Assembly (NCBI GenBank): GCA_027886185.1 | Contig: WOAB01000093.1 | Coordinates: forward strand, 6,758,001-6,822,000 | DNA from: Rheum nobile | Taxonomy: Eukaryota > Streptophyta > Magnoliopsida > Caryophyllales > Polygonaceae | Reading direction: 5' to 3' | Length of the DNA: 64,000 nt | The notes under the pieces: generated by a model | Database searches by the model: none | What the model was told of the DNA's origin: nothing | Seen by the model: only the letters and a program-made list of their open reading frames with translations | Translations under genes and position numbers: made by a program | Part shown: piece after piece, positions 11,031-21,660 of the stretch | How the letters are laid out: every line of letters starts with the position of its first letter | How positions within the stretch are numbered: the stretch's first letter is position 1

Positions 11031-11893
11031 GACCTTTACTCATCCCAAGTAAATCAAAACTGATCCTACTCCAGTCATCAAACACCAAGGTCTCAGGAAG
11101 TGCGAGCAAACATGATACCAGTGACTACAACAACTTCAACAATCAGCTCCAGACAACCAAAACAAGTGATGCGAGATAAATCTATTCCTAACTCATGTCT
11201 AGCTCCTTATCGCTCCAGAGTGACCTACCCGAACTCCTTATATCACCTCTGCTTATGACGCCAACCTCCAGAATGATCCTAAAATCACTCCTCTTTCTTT
11301 ACGCTCATCTTGCCTAGGCGCCCTCTCGGGTTTTCACCTAGCCATTCATTTCATTTTACTAGACATCTCACATGTACTCACATCACTCCAGTCCATTTTT
11401 GCACCGGTCTATACCAGTCGAACTACCAGCTTATTACCTGAACCGCCCTTTCAGGTTTTCGGCCCATCCCAGGATTTTGGTTGCCTTTTTCAATTTTTTT
11501 TTTTTGAATATAAAACTGAACTGCTCGAATCTGAAATGCAAATACGAAATGCATAAACAAAAACTGTACACTAACTATGATAAGCAGCAAGTCTAAATCC
11601 CTCCCTACACTTGAAACACACATTGTCCTCAATGTAGAGACGAAGACAAAACGAAATAGGGGAGGAAGAACATAAACTCACTGGAAAGGTGGATACGGTG
11701 GATAGCCCGGCGGAGGAGGATGCCTCCCGAAGTACTGCTCCTACATGAATGCCTCAGCTGAACTCAACTGGCTCGTGATATCTCGCGCAATGTCGGCTTG
11801 TAAAGTCTGCAGGCGAGTCAGCATCTCCTCGTTCGCAGCGTGTTGACGCAGTGTGAAAGCATCAAAACGAGCAAACATCTCATCCCAAGGAAT
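11031..11893. other. 3' internal non-coding region of the Athila-type element
   Basis: Between the extra ORF and the polypurine tract. No domain seen; a poly-T run lies near 11492. The frame at 11372-11596 has no recognisable content. Confidence 0.5.
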
Positions 11894-13100
11894 CTAAGAA
11901 GTCGATGTAGAGGCAAAAGCAACAGCAGACGCAGGGGGATCAAAATCCATAATAGCAGGAATAACAGCCTGGGGCTCATCCTCAGTGCCGGAAGGGATAA
12001 CCTCAGCGTCAGACAGAATGAACCATCCTGTGAAGTCCCGCGGATAGGCAAAGGGGCGAGGGAGACGTAGCACGTGACCTCCATAAGAACACCATATGAG
12101 CTGCTCCGGGGAATTTTTTAGCATACCACACCGTCGCAGACATGGGATGTCGTAGCGAACATGCATGATCGGCTGAGGAATAGTGTCTATCTGAATCCTG
12201 GCCGCAACAACCAAGGTGATCAGGCCGCCCTGAACAATATCCCGCGCCTTTCCCTCGTGGATCTTCTTCATCTCGTGTAACCACACCATAACCCAACCAG
12301 GAGTCTCCTCATCCAAAGGATCAATCATCGGGGAGAATAAACCAAGGCACTTCAGGGAGATCTTCCTATCCTCCATACTTCCACAAAAGGACCGCATCAG
12401 CACTGTATAAACTAAGCGTAGACAAGGGTGTACGAGCTTGTTACTGGTTTCCTTCCCCTTTTGATAAGTGGACATGCCCGTAGCGGTAGTCCAGAATTCT
12501 CTAATGTCCCGCCTCGTTGGGATCCTTCTTCCACCCAGCAGTAGGCGGTCTCGACACTCCCAACAACTCTCGGATTTCTTCCACTGGCATTTCGTACGCT
12601 CGTCCCTCATACTTAAATTTTATACCCGCCAGGAATTTACGCTCTTCACCATCAATGGTGCGTCTCGCATGGCAATTTGACACAGTGGCAATAAACTGGT
12701 AGCAGAGTTCAGGGAAAGCAGGGGCACATTTGGTAAGGAAGCCACCCACTCCCACCCTATCCAAACACAGCTGGGCCATCTCCAACATACCCAACTCAGC
12801 CAAAACTCCTCTATCAAAGAAGCGAGGTGGGTGCACAGGTCGCGCTGCAACCACATCATATGCCATATTCTCCTCTATAGTCATGCCAACCTTCCTAGCT
12901 CTCGGCATAATGAAAGTAATTGAATACGTTGGGGTCAAAAAGCTAGGCAAAGAGGACGTACAAACCAAAGACGGGGGCACCAAAGGGTCACTGCGGGGCA
13001 GCGATGAAGGCCAGATACTTCCACTGGAAGGTATCGCCGGGTCGCGGTGGGGCTGTCGCGGGGTGGTACTGTTCACCGTCTTCTCCAAATTAAAAACCAC
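11894..13100 (-). pseudogene. Athila extra 3' ORF (env-like position), frameshifted
   Basis: Two overlapping minus-strand frames (13100-12501, then 12610-11894) make one coding tract of about 390 codons broken near 12530. It lies after integrase, the position of the so-called env-like or ATHILA ORF in this lineage. Visible blocks include RFFDRGVLAELGMLE, APAFPELCYQF and, in the second half, YDIPCLRRCGML. No clear signal peptide or transmembrane segment is visible, so a surface-protein role is not supported. It resembles the plant transposon-protein family often found downstream of Athila pol. Function unknown. Confidence 0.6.
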
Positions 13101-13864
13101 GACTCGTGCGAGGCGGTGCTATTCCAACGCGAGGCGGCCATGTTCGACACTTTTCTCTCAGCCTCCGATGAGCCTAACAACACTCAACTTCCTCCAATCA
13201 CACATCCAAAACTTCAAAACGCCTCCCTACTACTAATAAACACCATGGGGTGGTCGGACGGATTCAATGTGGTGGTACGGGAATGGGAACGGGAAATTGG
13301 GGTCAAGTATCTTCCACAACCAAAGCTTAGAACAAGGGAGAGTTGGGGCTAGGAGGTTTTAGGTTGAGGGTGTGAGAGGAGAAAGGAGGGCGCGGCAGAG
13401 AGAGAGAAGAAAGAAAAGGTATGAGGGGATTAGGGTTTAACGGGAGTGTTTAATGGGTAATGGGAGTAAATACCAGGCACCGGACCGCGGAGCAGTCCAA
13501 CTGACACCGTCAAATCCTTCGTATCCAACTTGGAAAAATATTTTTGAAAACAAAACATTTTATTTTATTTTTCGGGATTGAGTGAAATTACCCAGGCTTC
13601 ACCGCGGGGCGGTGGGGTTCACCGTGGGGTGGTGAAGTGTGCCGCGGGGCGATCATGAGGTTCCTGGGGAGTTAAAATCGCCTCCATTTACTTTCATACC
13701 TGAAACGTTAGCAGCAGGCGAACGAAACAAAGCAAAAGAAACTACGAAAAAGTCTAGGGGGAGAAGAAATCAAAATAAGAGGGAAAGAGAAAGGGAAATA
13801 CCTCGGGTTGCCTCCCGAGCAGCGCCTTGGTTAACGTCGTTGGCTCGACGCAGGCTGTGGCCTA
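13101..13864. other. Spacer between integrase and extra ORF
   Basis: No gene. It contains GC words (CACCGCGGGGCGGTG at about 13600) and the CTCGGGTTGCCTCCCGAG block just after integrase. The start of the extra ORF's upstream region also holds CGCCGGGTCGCGGTG (about 13034). Confidence 0.5.
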
Positions 13865-14976
13865 TCAGGTTTCAGCTTCAGGGGCCTCAAAACTTACCGC
13901 ATCAACATGGGTCGGGTCAAAGCCTTCATAATAAGGTTTCAATCTGTGGCCGTTCACTTTGAAAATGTTGTAAGTCTTGGGGTTAATCAATCCGATGGCG
14001 CCATGGGGGTGTACTTCAGCAATTTCATAAGGGCATGTCCACTTGGATCTCAATTTCCCAGCAAAGAGCTTAAGCCGAGATTGAAAAATGAGGACCTTAT
14101 CCCCTGGCTTAAAATCCTTTCTCAGAATTTGTTTGGCATGCCACTGCTTGGTCTTCGCCTTATAGCTGACCGAGTTCTCATACGCCTCAAGGTGCAACTC
14201 CTCGAGCTCTTGTAGCTGTAGCTTCCGAAAATCTCCCACTTCATCCAGTTGCATGTTGCATTTCTTTATTGCCCACCATGCTTTATGCTCAAGATCTACA
14301 GGGAGGTGGCAAGCTTTTCCAAAAACTAACCGAAAAGGAGACATTCCTATTGGAGTTTTGAAAGCTGTGTGGTATGCCCACAGTGCATCATTGAGTTTGG
14401 TGCTCCAATCCTTCCGATTAGCTGCAACCGTTTTCTCCAGGATAGATTTAATCACTCTGTTGGAGTTCTCGGCCTGCCCATTAGTTTGAGGGTGATAGGC
14501 CGTGGAGATTCTCTGGGTGACGTGATACTTCTTCAGCAGGGCAGTCACTGTCTTGTTGCAGAAATGGGTACCCCTATCACTAATTAAAGCTTTGGATATC
14601 CCAAATCTCGAGAAAATGTTCTCCTTAAGAAAACCTGCCACAACTTTAGAATCATTAGTCCTTGTGGCCTTCACTTCCACCCACTTTGAAATGTAGTCCA
14701 CCGCAAGCAATATATAAAGATTCCCATGAGAGCTAGGAAAGGGTCCCATAAAGTCCATACCCCAAACATCAAAGACCTCACAAAAGATTAATGATGATTG
14801 TGGCATTTCATTCCTTCTGGTGATATTTCCAACCCTTTGGCATCGGTCACAGGATTTGCAAAAGGCGTAAGCATCCCGAAAGATGTGTGGCCAATAAAAT
14901 TCTGCCTCCAATACCTTCCTAGCAGTCCTATTTGCTCCAAAATGACCCCCACATGCTTCAGAATGACAGAAGTTAA
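13865..14976 (-). pseudogene. Athila-type integrase
   Basis: Integrase inserts the cDNA into chromosomes. The N-terminal zinc-binding module shows CHSEACGGHF and FCKSCDRCQ (HHCC type). The catalytic core shows WGMDFMGPF, SDRGTHF and ENSNRVIKS, the three acidic DDE positions. The C-terminal part (KPGDKVLIFQSRLKLF, GHRLKPYYEG) is complete to the stop at 13865. A TAA stop lies just upstream of the zinc module, at about 14979, consistent with a glutamine codon changed by one transition. It is in the same frame as RT and gag, so it was one polyprotein. Confidence 0.88.
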
Positions 14977-15157
14977 GGACAGATTATACCTCATTGTCCG
15001 AAAGACACTGGCGTACTACCTGATCGACACAATGCTTCCAAAGGTAGGGATCATCCCAAACGTAGTGACGGGCCTCTCTTCGTACCTTTGCCTTTTGAGC
15101 TCTGGTGTAATCCGGGGGTAGTTCCTCTCGGACCAAATAGTTCACGATATCTGCGTA

Positions 15158-16849
15158 TCACGGTCTGAAAGAACGGATTCCGAAGATGTCCTTGGCTATG
15201 TGAGGAGAGGAGTCAAAAGTGTCTACAGAGCAAAGTGTGACACTAGAGATGTTGCCGCGGGGCGGTGTTGTCGCCGCGGGCCGCGGTGAGCTTTCCTGGT
15301 TCTCAAGTAAATATGACGCCGGGTCGCGGTGAGCGTCACCGCGGGGTGGTGAATCCTTCAGATTCATACTGGCTACAAGTCGCCGGGTCGCGGTAATGGG
15401 GACCGCGGGGCGGTGGTTAGTTCCTGAACTTTCTTCGACCATAAAGAGTGTGTCGTCTGGGAAGGTTCCGTGAATGGGGTTATGTTTTCCGGGCTTATCT
15501 TCCTCATGTACGAGTCTACTCAGGTGATCATCTACTAGGTTCTCCGCTCCCTTCTTATCACGGATCTCCATATCAAATTCAGTGAGAAGGAGAATCCATC
15601 GGATTAATCTTGGCTTTGCTTCTTTCTTCGTCATTAGGTAACGAAGAGCAGCGTGATCTGTATAGATAATCACCTTGACTCCCAAAAGATATTGCCTAAA
15701 CTTCTCCAAGGCAAAGACAGCTGCCAGCATCTCATTCTCAATAGTGGAGTAGTTCCTCTGGGCTCCATTCAAAGTCATGGAGGCATAATGAATCACATGG
15801 GAGGCACGTCCCACTTTCTGTCCTAGAACTGTGCCAACTGCATAGTCACTAGCGTCACACATTATCTCAAATGGGCGAGACCAGTCAGGTGCCTGAATGA
15901 TAGGTGCACTTGTCAGGCGTTCTCTCAAGCAATCAAACGCCTTCTTACACTCATCAGTAAATGCATAGGTCACCTCCTTCTTCAGTAGCTCGCATAGGGG
16001 TGAAGAGATCTTAGAGAAGTCCTTGATAAATCTTCGATAAAAACCTGCATGACCTAAAAAGGAACGCACTTCACGCACATTAGTAGGATAAGGCAAAGAC
16101 TGAATTACATCAATCTTCGCCTTATCGACCTCAATACCCCTGGCAGAGACAATATGACCAAGTACTATTCCATGTTCTACCATAAAATGACACTTTTCAT
16201 AATTCAAAACCAAATTGGTTTCAACACATCTTTTAAGTACAAGTGCCAAATGGTTCAAACATGAATCAAAGCTAGTCCCATGCACTGTAAAGTCATCCAT
16301 GAATACCTCAATAAATTTCTCAACATATTCAGAGAAGATACTAACCATACATCGTTGAAATATACCGGGTGCGTTACACAATCTGAATGGCATTCTGCGG
16401 TATGCAAAGGTGCCAAAGGGACATGTAAAAGTGGTTTTCTCTTGGTCTTCTGGCGCAATGGCCACCTGAAAATATCCTGAATATCCGTCGAGAAAGCAGT
16501 AATAGGGGCGCCCAGCAAGGCGTTCTAGCATTTGATCAATAAAGGGCAATGGAAAATGGTCTATCCGAGTTACCGCATTCAGCTTACGGTAGTCAATGCA
16601 TACCCTCCATCCTGTGGTGGTCCTTGTGGGCACTAAATCTCCTTGTTGATTCTCCACTATAGTGATACCTCCTTTCTTAGGAACAACCTGGGTTGGGCTT
16701 ACCCATTGGCTATCTGAAATAGGGAAGATCATATCAGCTTTGAGGAGTTTCAGTACTTCCTTCGTCACCACTTCCATCATTGGAGGGTTGAGCCTTCTCT
16801 GTGGCTGCCTGGACGGTTTGGCTCCATCTTCAAGTAGAATCCTATGCAT
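15158..16849 (-). pseudogene. Athila-type reverse transcriptase and RNase H
   Basis: 563 codons. RT blocks: WRVCIDYRKLNAVT, the YFQVAIAPEDQEKTTFTCPFG region, and the catalytic VFMDDFTVHG (F/YMDD box). RNase H follows with MCDASDYAVGTVLG and TIENEMLAAVFALE. The frame ends at a TGA at 15158, where a tryptophan is expected, before a linker into integrase. That linker (about 15250-15420) is packed with CACCGCGGGGCGGTG and CGCCGGGTCGCGGTG words read as peptide. The 5' boundary is a TAG at 16889, which separates it from gag-protease. Confidence 0.9.
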
Positions 16850-16888
16850 ACAAGTCGAGGGACTTATCCCTTTTATGTCTGCAATGGT

Positions 16889-19348
16889 CTATCCAATCGC
16901 AGTCTTGTACTCCCTGAGCACGCCTAATAGCTTCATTTCCTGGTCTACAGATAGCTTACTAGACACAATGACTGGCAGAGTATCGTTGGCTCCAAGAAAG
17001 GCGTACTTGAGATGATCCGGCAACGGCTTCAATTCAATCTCGGGGGCCTGTTCAATAGAGGGAACAAGCTTCTCGCTCGAATTTAGTAAATTGGGGCCAA
17101 CGCCCAAAGGATCCAAAGGATACTTACCATATGCATCCAGCTGAGCTATGACTTCCTGCATGTTAGATGGTAAAGAGTATTCCTCATGGGACAAATCCAA
17201 ATTATTCTCAACAATGGATTGCAACTCATCAGGACCAGAAATATCAAATACATCTTGTGCAATAGAGTCAATCACGTCAATTGAGCATAAAGAATGGTCT
17301 TCATTGGGGTGTTTCATAGCTTCATATATGTTATATTCCACCCTCTCCCCATCAAATTCCATGGAAAGTGTCCCACTTTGTAAATCAAGTTTAGTCTTAG
17401 CAGTTTTCAAAAATGGCCTACCTAACAGTATAGGGGTTGCCTTTGTATCTGTTTCCATATCTAAGACGTAAAAATCTGCAGGGAATATCAATTTATCAAC
17501 CATAACAAGAACGTCCTCTACTATTCCTCTAGGGTAGACACTAGACCTATCAGCTAATTGAATTACAATTCCTATTTCCTGCAGAGGCCCGAGTCCAAGA
17601 GATTCATAGAGAGAATAGGGCAAAACATTAATGGAGGCACCGAGATCGAGCACAGCTCTTTCAAACTTAGTGTCACCAATAATACAAGGAATGCTCCACA
17701 TACCTGGATCGCCGCACTTCTTTGGCAGACGCCTCTGGAATACAATGGATACGTGTTCGCTAACCTTGACTTTTTCCTTACCCTTCAGCTTCTGGTTTCT
17801 TTTGATGGTGCATAGCTCCTTCAAAAACTTAGCGTACCTCGGTACACTCTTGACAAGCTTGAGGAGTGGGATGTTCACCTCACATTTGCTGAAAGTGTCG
17901 AAGAGATCCTTGTCGTCAATCACTCTTCGTTCCTTTATTGCCTCCGGAAAGGGGGCAGGGGGCTTTTCCGATCCAAGAGGAGGGAAATTAGGATGAACAT
18001 AGGTGTCCTCTTCTTCATCATGATCGATCTCTGGGCTTTCACCGCGGGGCGTTGGTTTCACCGCAGGGCGGTGCTCTTCACCGCGGGGCGGTGGTATTGG
18101 CTCCACATAACTGGCCGGTTTCGCCGGGTTGCGGTGTTGGGGACCGCGGGGCGGTGGGTTATGCCCATCGTCAATTCCAATCTTGTTGTCCTTCTCATCA
18201 GTAGGAGCGACTTGCAACTTCTTGCCACTTCGGAGGGTAACCGCATTTACACTTTCGTCTGTAACCCTTTTGTCCAATCTGGTTACCACATCTGTCAACT
18301 GACCCATTTGTGCCCTCATGCTCTCGATGTTGGCCTCAGTTGTTTGTACATGAGTTGCGAAGTGCTCTGTTAAGGTCTTGAGCATGTCGTCAGTCGAAGG
18401 GGAACTACGAGTTTGGGGAGCAGCTGGTGGCTCATCACGGTGAGGTTGTGACGGTGGTTGTAACTGTTGTTGATCAAGTCGAGGTCTAATAGGCCCGTAG
18501 CCTCCAACAGCATACACCTCAGCAGTGGTGACGTCCTGAAGTTGGGGACAAGCACTGGTGTTGTGAAATGGGTCAACGCAAATTCCACAGACATTTTGCT
18601 GTTGAGGGGCTTCTGTTTTACTCATTTTCACAATAACCTCCTTCAATGAAGCAATTTCCTGTAATAAATGTGAATCATTGGAGATGACAGCAGTAACTTC
18701 TTTAAACCTTGGAGCTTCATCAAAATCCTTTGTGCTCTCGGCCATATCATGAAGTTTAGTCATGGCTGCATCAGGAGTCATATTCAGGATACTACCACCA
18801 CAAATAGCATCTATAATTCTTCTTTCATCATCCAGCAGCCCGTTGTAAACATAGAGTACTAGAGCTTTCTTGTCAAAACCATAGAACGGGCAACTAGAAC
18901 AGAGTCGTTCGAACCGCTCACAATAGTCGTAAAGGGTCTCCTCCTCTCCTTGTTCAATGCTGGCAATCGCCCTTTTCAAGGTATTCGCCATCTTGGCTGG
19001 AAAATAACGCGCGAGGAAAGCTTTATGTAGCTTAGCCCATGAATCTATGCTTCCGCCAGGCAGATGATAATACCAGTCCTCAGCATCGTCTTTAAGAGTG
19101 AACCCGAAGGCTCTCATTTTAATCTGATCCTCAGTGACATCGGCTGGTTTGATGCTCATAATGACGTTGTGGAATTTACCCAAATGAACAATGGGGTCTT
19201 CTCCACTTCGTCCATAATATCTCGGGAGCAACCGTATCACTCCTGTTCTGAGCTCAAACGTCACACCATCAGCAAGGGGTGGAATGATTACAGCCAATGG
19301 CTGCTGTATCAGATCTGGCGCAGTCAACTGTCGGAGTGTCTGAGCCAT
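16889..19348 (-). pseudogene. Athila-type Gag-protease open frame
   Basis: Open from the ATG at 19348 (MAQTLRQLTAP) for about 820 codons. Gag core: DQIKMRAFGFTLKDDAEDWYY and RYFPAKMANTLKR. Zinc knuckle: CGICVDPFHNTSAC (Cx2Cx4Hx4C). Protease: AVLDLGASINVLPYSLYESL with a DLG active site, then ILLGRPFLKTAKTKLD. It ends at a TAG in the conserved segment leading into RT, where tryptophan is usual, so the polyprotein is interrupted. The Gag-protease linker (18038-18160) carries GC palindromes in frame. Gag itself could still be translated, since the first stop comes after protease. Confidence 0.88.
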
Positions 19349-19463
19349 TCGTACCTGTCTCTGTATCAACTTCAACAAGTAGCGAATCAGTAGCAAAGGT
19401 GCGGACCGTAAGATAGATCCACACCGCAGTCAATCACAAATAATCACAAACAGAGTATTTGAC

Positions 19464-19481
19464 TCCCCGGCAACGGCGCCA
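19464..19481 (-). promoter_or_regulatory. Primer-binding site, tRNA-Asp type
   Basis: Minus strand TGGCGCCGTTGCCGGGGA, four bases inside the 5' LTR edge at 19486. Identical to the site at 7668-7685. Confidence 0.9.
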
Positions 19482-19485
19482 AATT

Positions 19486-20721
19486 TGACAAGGCCGGAAA
19501 CCGGTGTCGTTTTCCTGTCAAAGAAATCCTAATTCACCTACTAAAGAGTATATCAAGCAAGTCAGAGTTGATCCCACAGGGAGTCGGTTATCTGTATGCA
19601 ATAACGTGTGACTGACAAGTAACATGGGGGTTTTAGAGTAATTGCAAAGTAACAAAGACGCAAGATTTAACAGAAGAAGAAATATGATGAGGAAAAGTAT
19701 TCCACTAGACAAATATCCACACAGCAGATGAAATAGGTTGATCACTGAAAACTATCGTTCCAAGTTCTTTTTACAATCTTATAGTTGTTCCCACCCTGAT
19801 CTTAAGTACTATCGATTCTCACAGTTGTCGATAGACTTATTACTATGTCACTGGTAAAGTCTACCGATTCTCACAGTTGTCGGCAGACTTTCCCACTAAC
19901 ACAGCAATAGCAATGCACACAAGGATATAGGATACATGCAAATAGAAGGACACCCCACTACTTAGCATGCAAATAATTCTCACTCACGATTGCACGCTCG
20001 AAACCCCTATACGCAACAATCGTGTTTTCCACTAGATATGTACTCGGAACCCCTATATGCAAATCCTAGCACTATGATAGATGTCGAAAAACCTAGTTAG
20101 CTACGCTAGAAGAATCAACACAAATCGATAGACAATATGCTCAAGAGAATTAAACCAACTTTATAAGATATAGAACGAGGAATAGAAATCTCACAACCAA
20201 TTCATTGCAGTGCTTCAATTGTCTAGCGAAACAAAGGTGTTTAGCTCTCTATTCGTTCAAACCCTAGAAGTGGAATGAATAAAAGAGAGGACCGAACTCT
20301 TTTTCAAAACTAGAAAAGATTCTTAAATAGGTTTTAGAAAATTAACCTAGCAAACAAAATAAGGAAATAAAATAATAGCAAATATAATATCCGAAAATGC
20401 TAAAATCGGAAACAAATAATCGTTGGCCGCGAGGCATCGAACTCCACCGCGGGGTGGTGAGTTCCACCGCGGGGCGGTGGCTTCGCTTGTGCTGCCTTCT
20501 CTGAGATCCACCGTCGGGTCGCGGTGGCTTGTGGCGCGGGGCGGCAAGACCAGCTTCTTCAAGTCTTCATCTTCTATCTTCTCCACTAAGCTGTAAATCC
20601 TATGATATCTTCACTTCTCAACTATTCTTCTGGATTACAGACTTAGCCTAAATCTACACCAAAACTCCATCTAAATCACGTCAATAATCACTAGTTAAGG
20701 TGCCTGAATTGGCACCTATCA
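19486..20721 (-). repeat. 5' LTR of the full-length Athila-type element
   Basis: 1236 bp, TGACAAGGCC to CACCTATCA. It is close to the 3' copy (9785-11014). The GC block near 20440-20545 has one extra GGCGCGGGG-like insertion relative to the other LTR. Confidence 0.9.
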
Positions 20722-21168
20722 CTGTACCTCATGCACTCGCGGTTATCATGCGTCTTAGATTGATGGTACGAGCAGAATTTCCAGGAAGGTGGCCCTCGTT
20801 CTGTAATTGTGTCGCTTTCGGAGAAGTTCGGACTTTCTGTAACGTGTTTGATCTCTGTAATAATTCCCTGAGTGGTATAAAATACATTCGACGTATTTTC
20901 GGGGCTTAGAATATTTGTTTGGGTACAAATATATAATTTCCGGGATTTAAACCCATGCCAAACCCTTCCCCGGGCAAACAGACGCGAAAATGCCTTTTCC
21001 GCGACCGCGGAATAATAGCTCTCAGAGGAGCTGGGCATTGGAATTTTCCGCGACCGCGGAAAAATGCAAGCGTGCGACGCTTCGTCTTCCGCCGAACCTC
21101 GTCGATCGCGTCGCCGTTGATCGTTTGAGCCATCGTCAATCTGATCGGGGCTGCCTTCCTCCTTTGGC

Positions 21169-21177
21169 TATAAATAG
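21169..21177 (+). promoter_or_regulatory. TATA box of solo LTR I
   Basis: TATAAATAG, about 50 bp before a CT-rich run. Solo LTR II has the same TATAAATAG at about 33031, so this is the likely LTR promoter. Confidence 0.6.
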
Positions 21178-21213
21178 AGACCAATTTGGAGGGTTGTTGG
21201 CACCCAAAATCAG

Positions 21214-21216
<3 letters not shown>

Positions 21217-21274
<58 letters not shown>
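21217..21274. repeat. (CT)n microsatellite
   Basis: About 58 bp of CT repeats in the transcribed part of solo LTR I. It gives serine-leucine and arginine-glutamate frames that are not genes. Confidence 0.9.
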
Positions 21275-21278
<4 letters not shown>

Positions 21279-21469
21279 TTCCATCGTCGCCGGAGTTTCG
21301 AGCCCTCGCCGGAATATTCGAGGTGTCGCCGGAGCTCTCGCCGATGGTCGTGGTTTTCTTGGAGTGGTGCTTTGGAGGCGCAAGGAAGATTGGAGTAGCA
21401 TCCCTCTCGAACCAAGCCCTCTAGTGTCGTTGTCGGTGAGGTTTTCTCCGTTTTGGGTCGCCGAAGTTC

Positions 21470-21660
21470 TCGGCCGCGGACATGAACTACCGCGACCGCG
21501 GCGATGAACAGACAGGCCACGACCGCGGACATGACTGCCGCGACCGCGGACATGACTGCCGCGACCGCGGACGCTGTCCAGTCGTCCGCGAATGCTGTCC
21601 TCGATGCCCGCGACCGCGGAATCCAAGCCGCGACCGCGGATTGCCTTGGCAATCGCGATC
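21470..21660. repeat. GC minisatellite of CGCGACCGCGG units
   Basis: At least eight GCGACCGCGG words, several spaced 21 bp apart as GCGACCGCGGACATGACTGC. They lie downstream of the LTR promoter. Confidence 0.8.

Larger units (their letters stand above)
9785..20721 (-). mobile_element. Full-length Athila-type Ty3/Gypsy retrotransposon with 3' extra ORF
   Basis: 10.9 kb between LTRs of 1230 bp (3', 9785-11014) and 1236 bp (5', 19486-20721). In element order it has a tRNA-Asp primer site, gag-protease, RT-RNase H, integrase, an extra ORF, a polypurine tract and the 3' LTR. All polyprotein parts share one reading frame but three stop codons break it (at about 16889, 15158 and 14979), so this copy is not autonomous. 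It sits inside solo LTR I. Flanking pentamers (accct and ctgta) do not match, so either the duplication has decayed or a flank was lost. GC palindromes of the CACCGCGGGGCGGTG type are scattered through LTRs, linkers and the 3' region. Confidence 0.92.
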
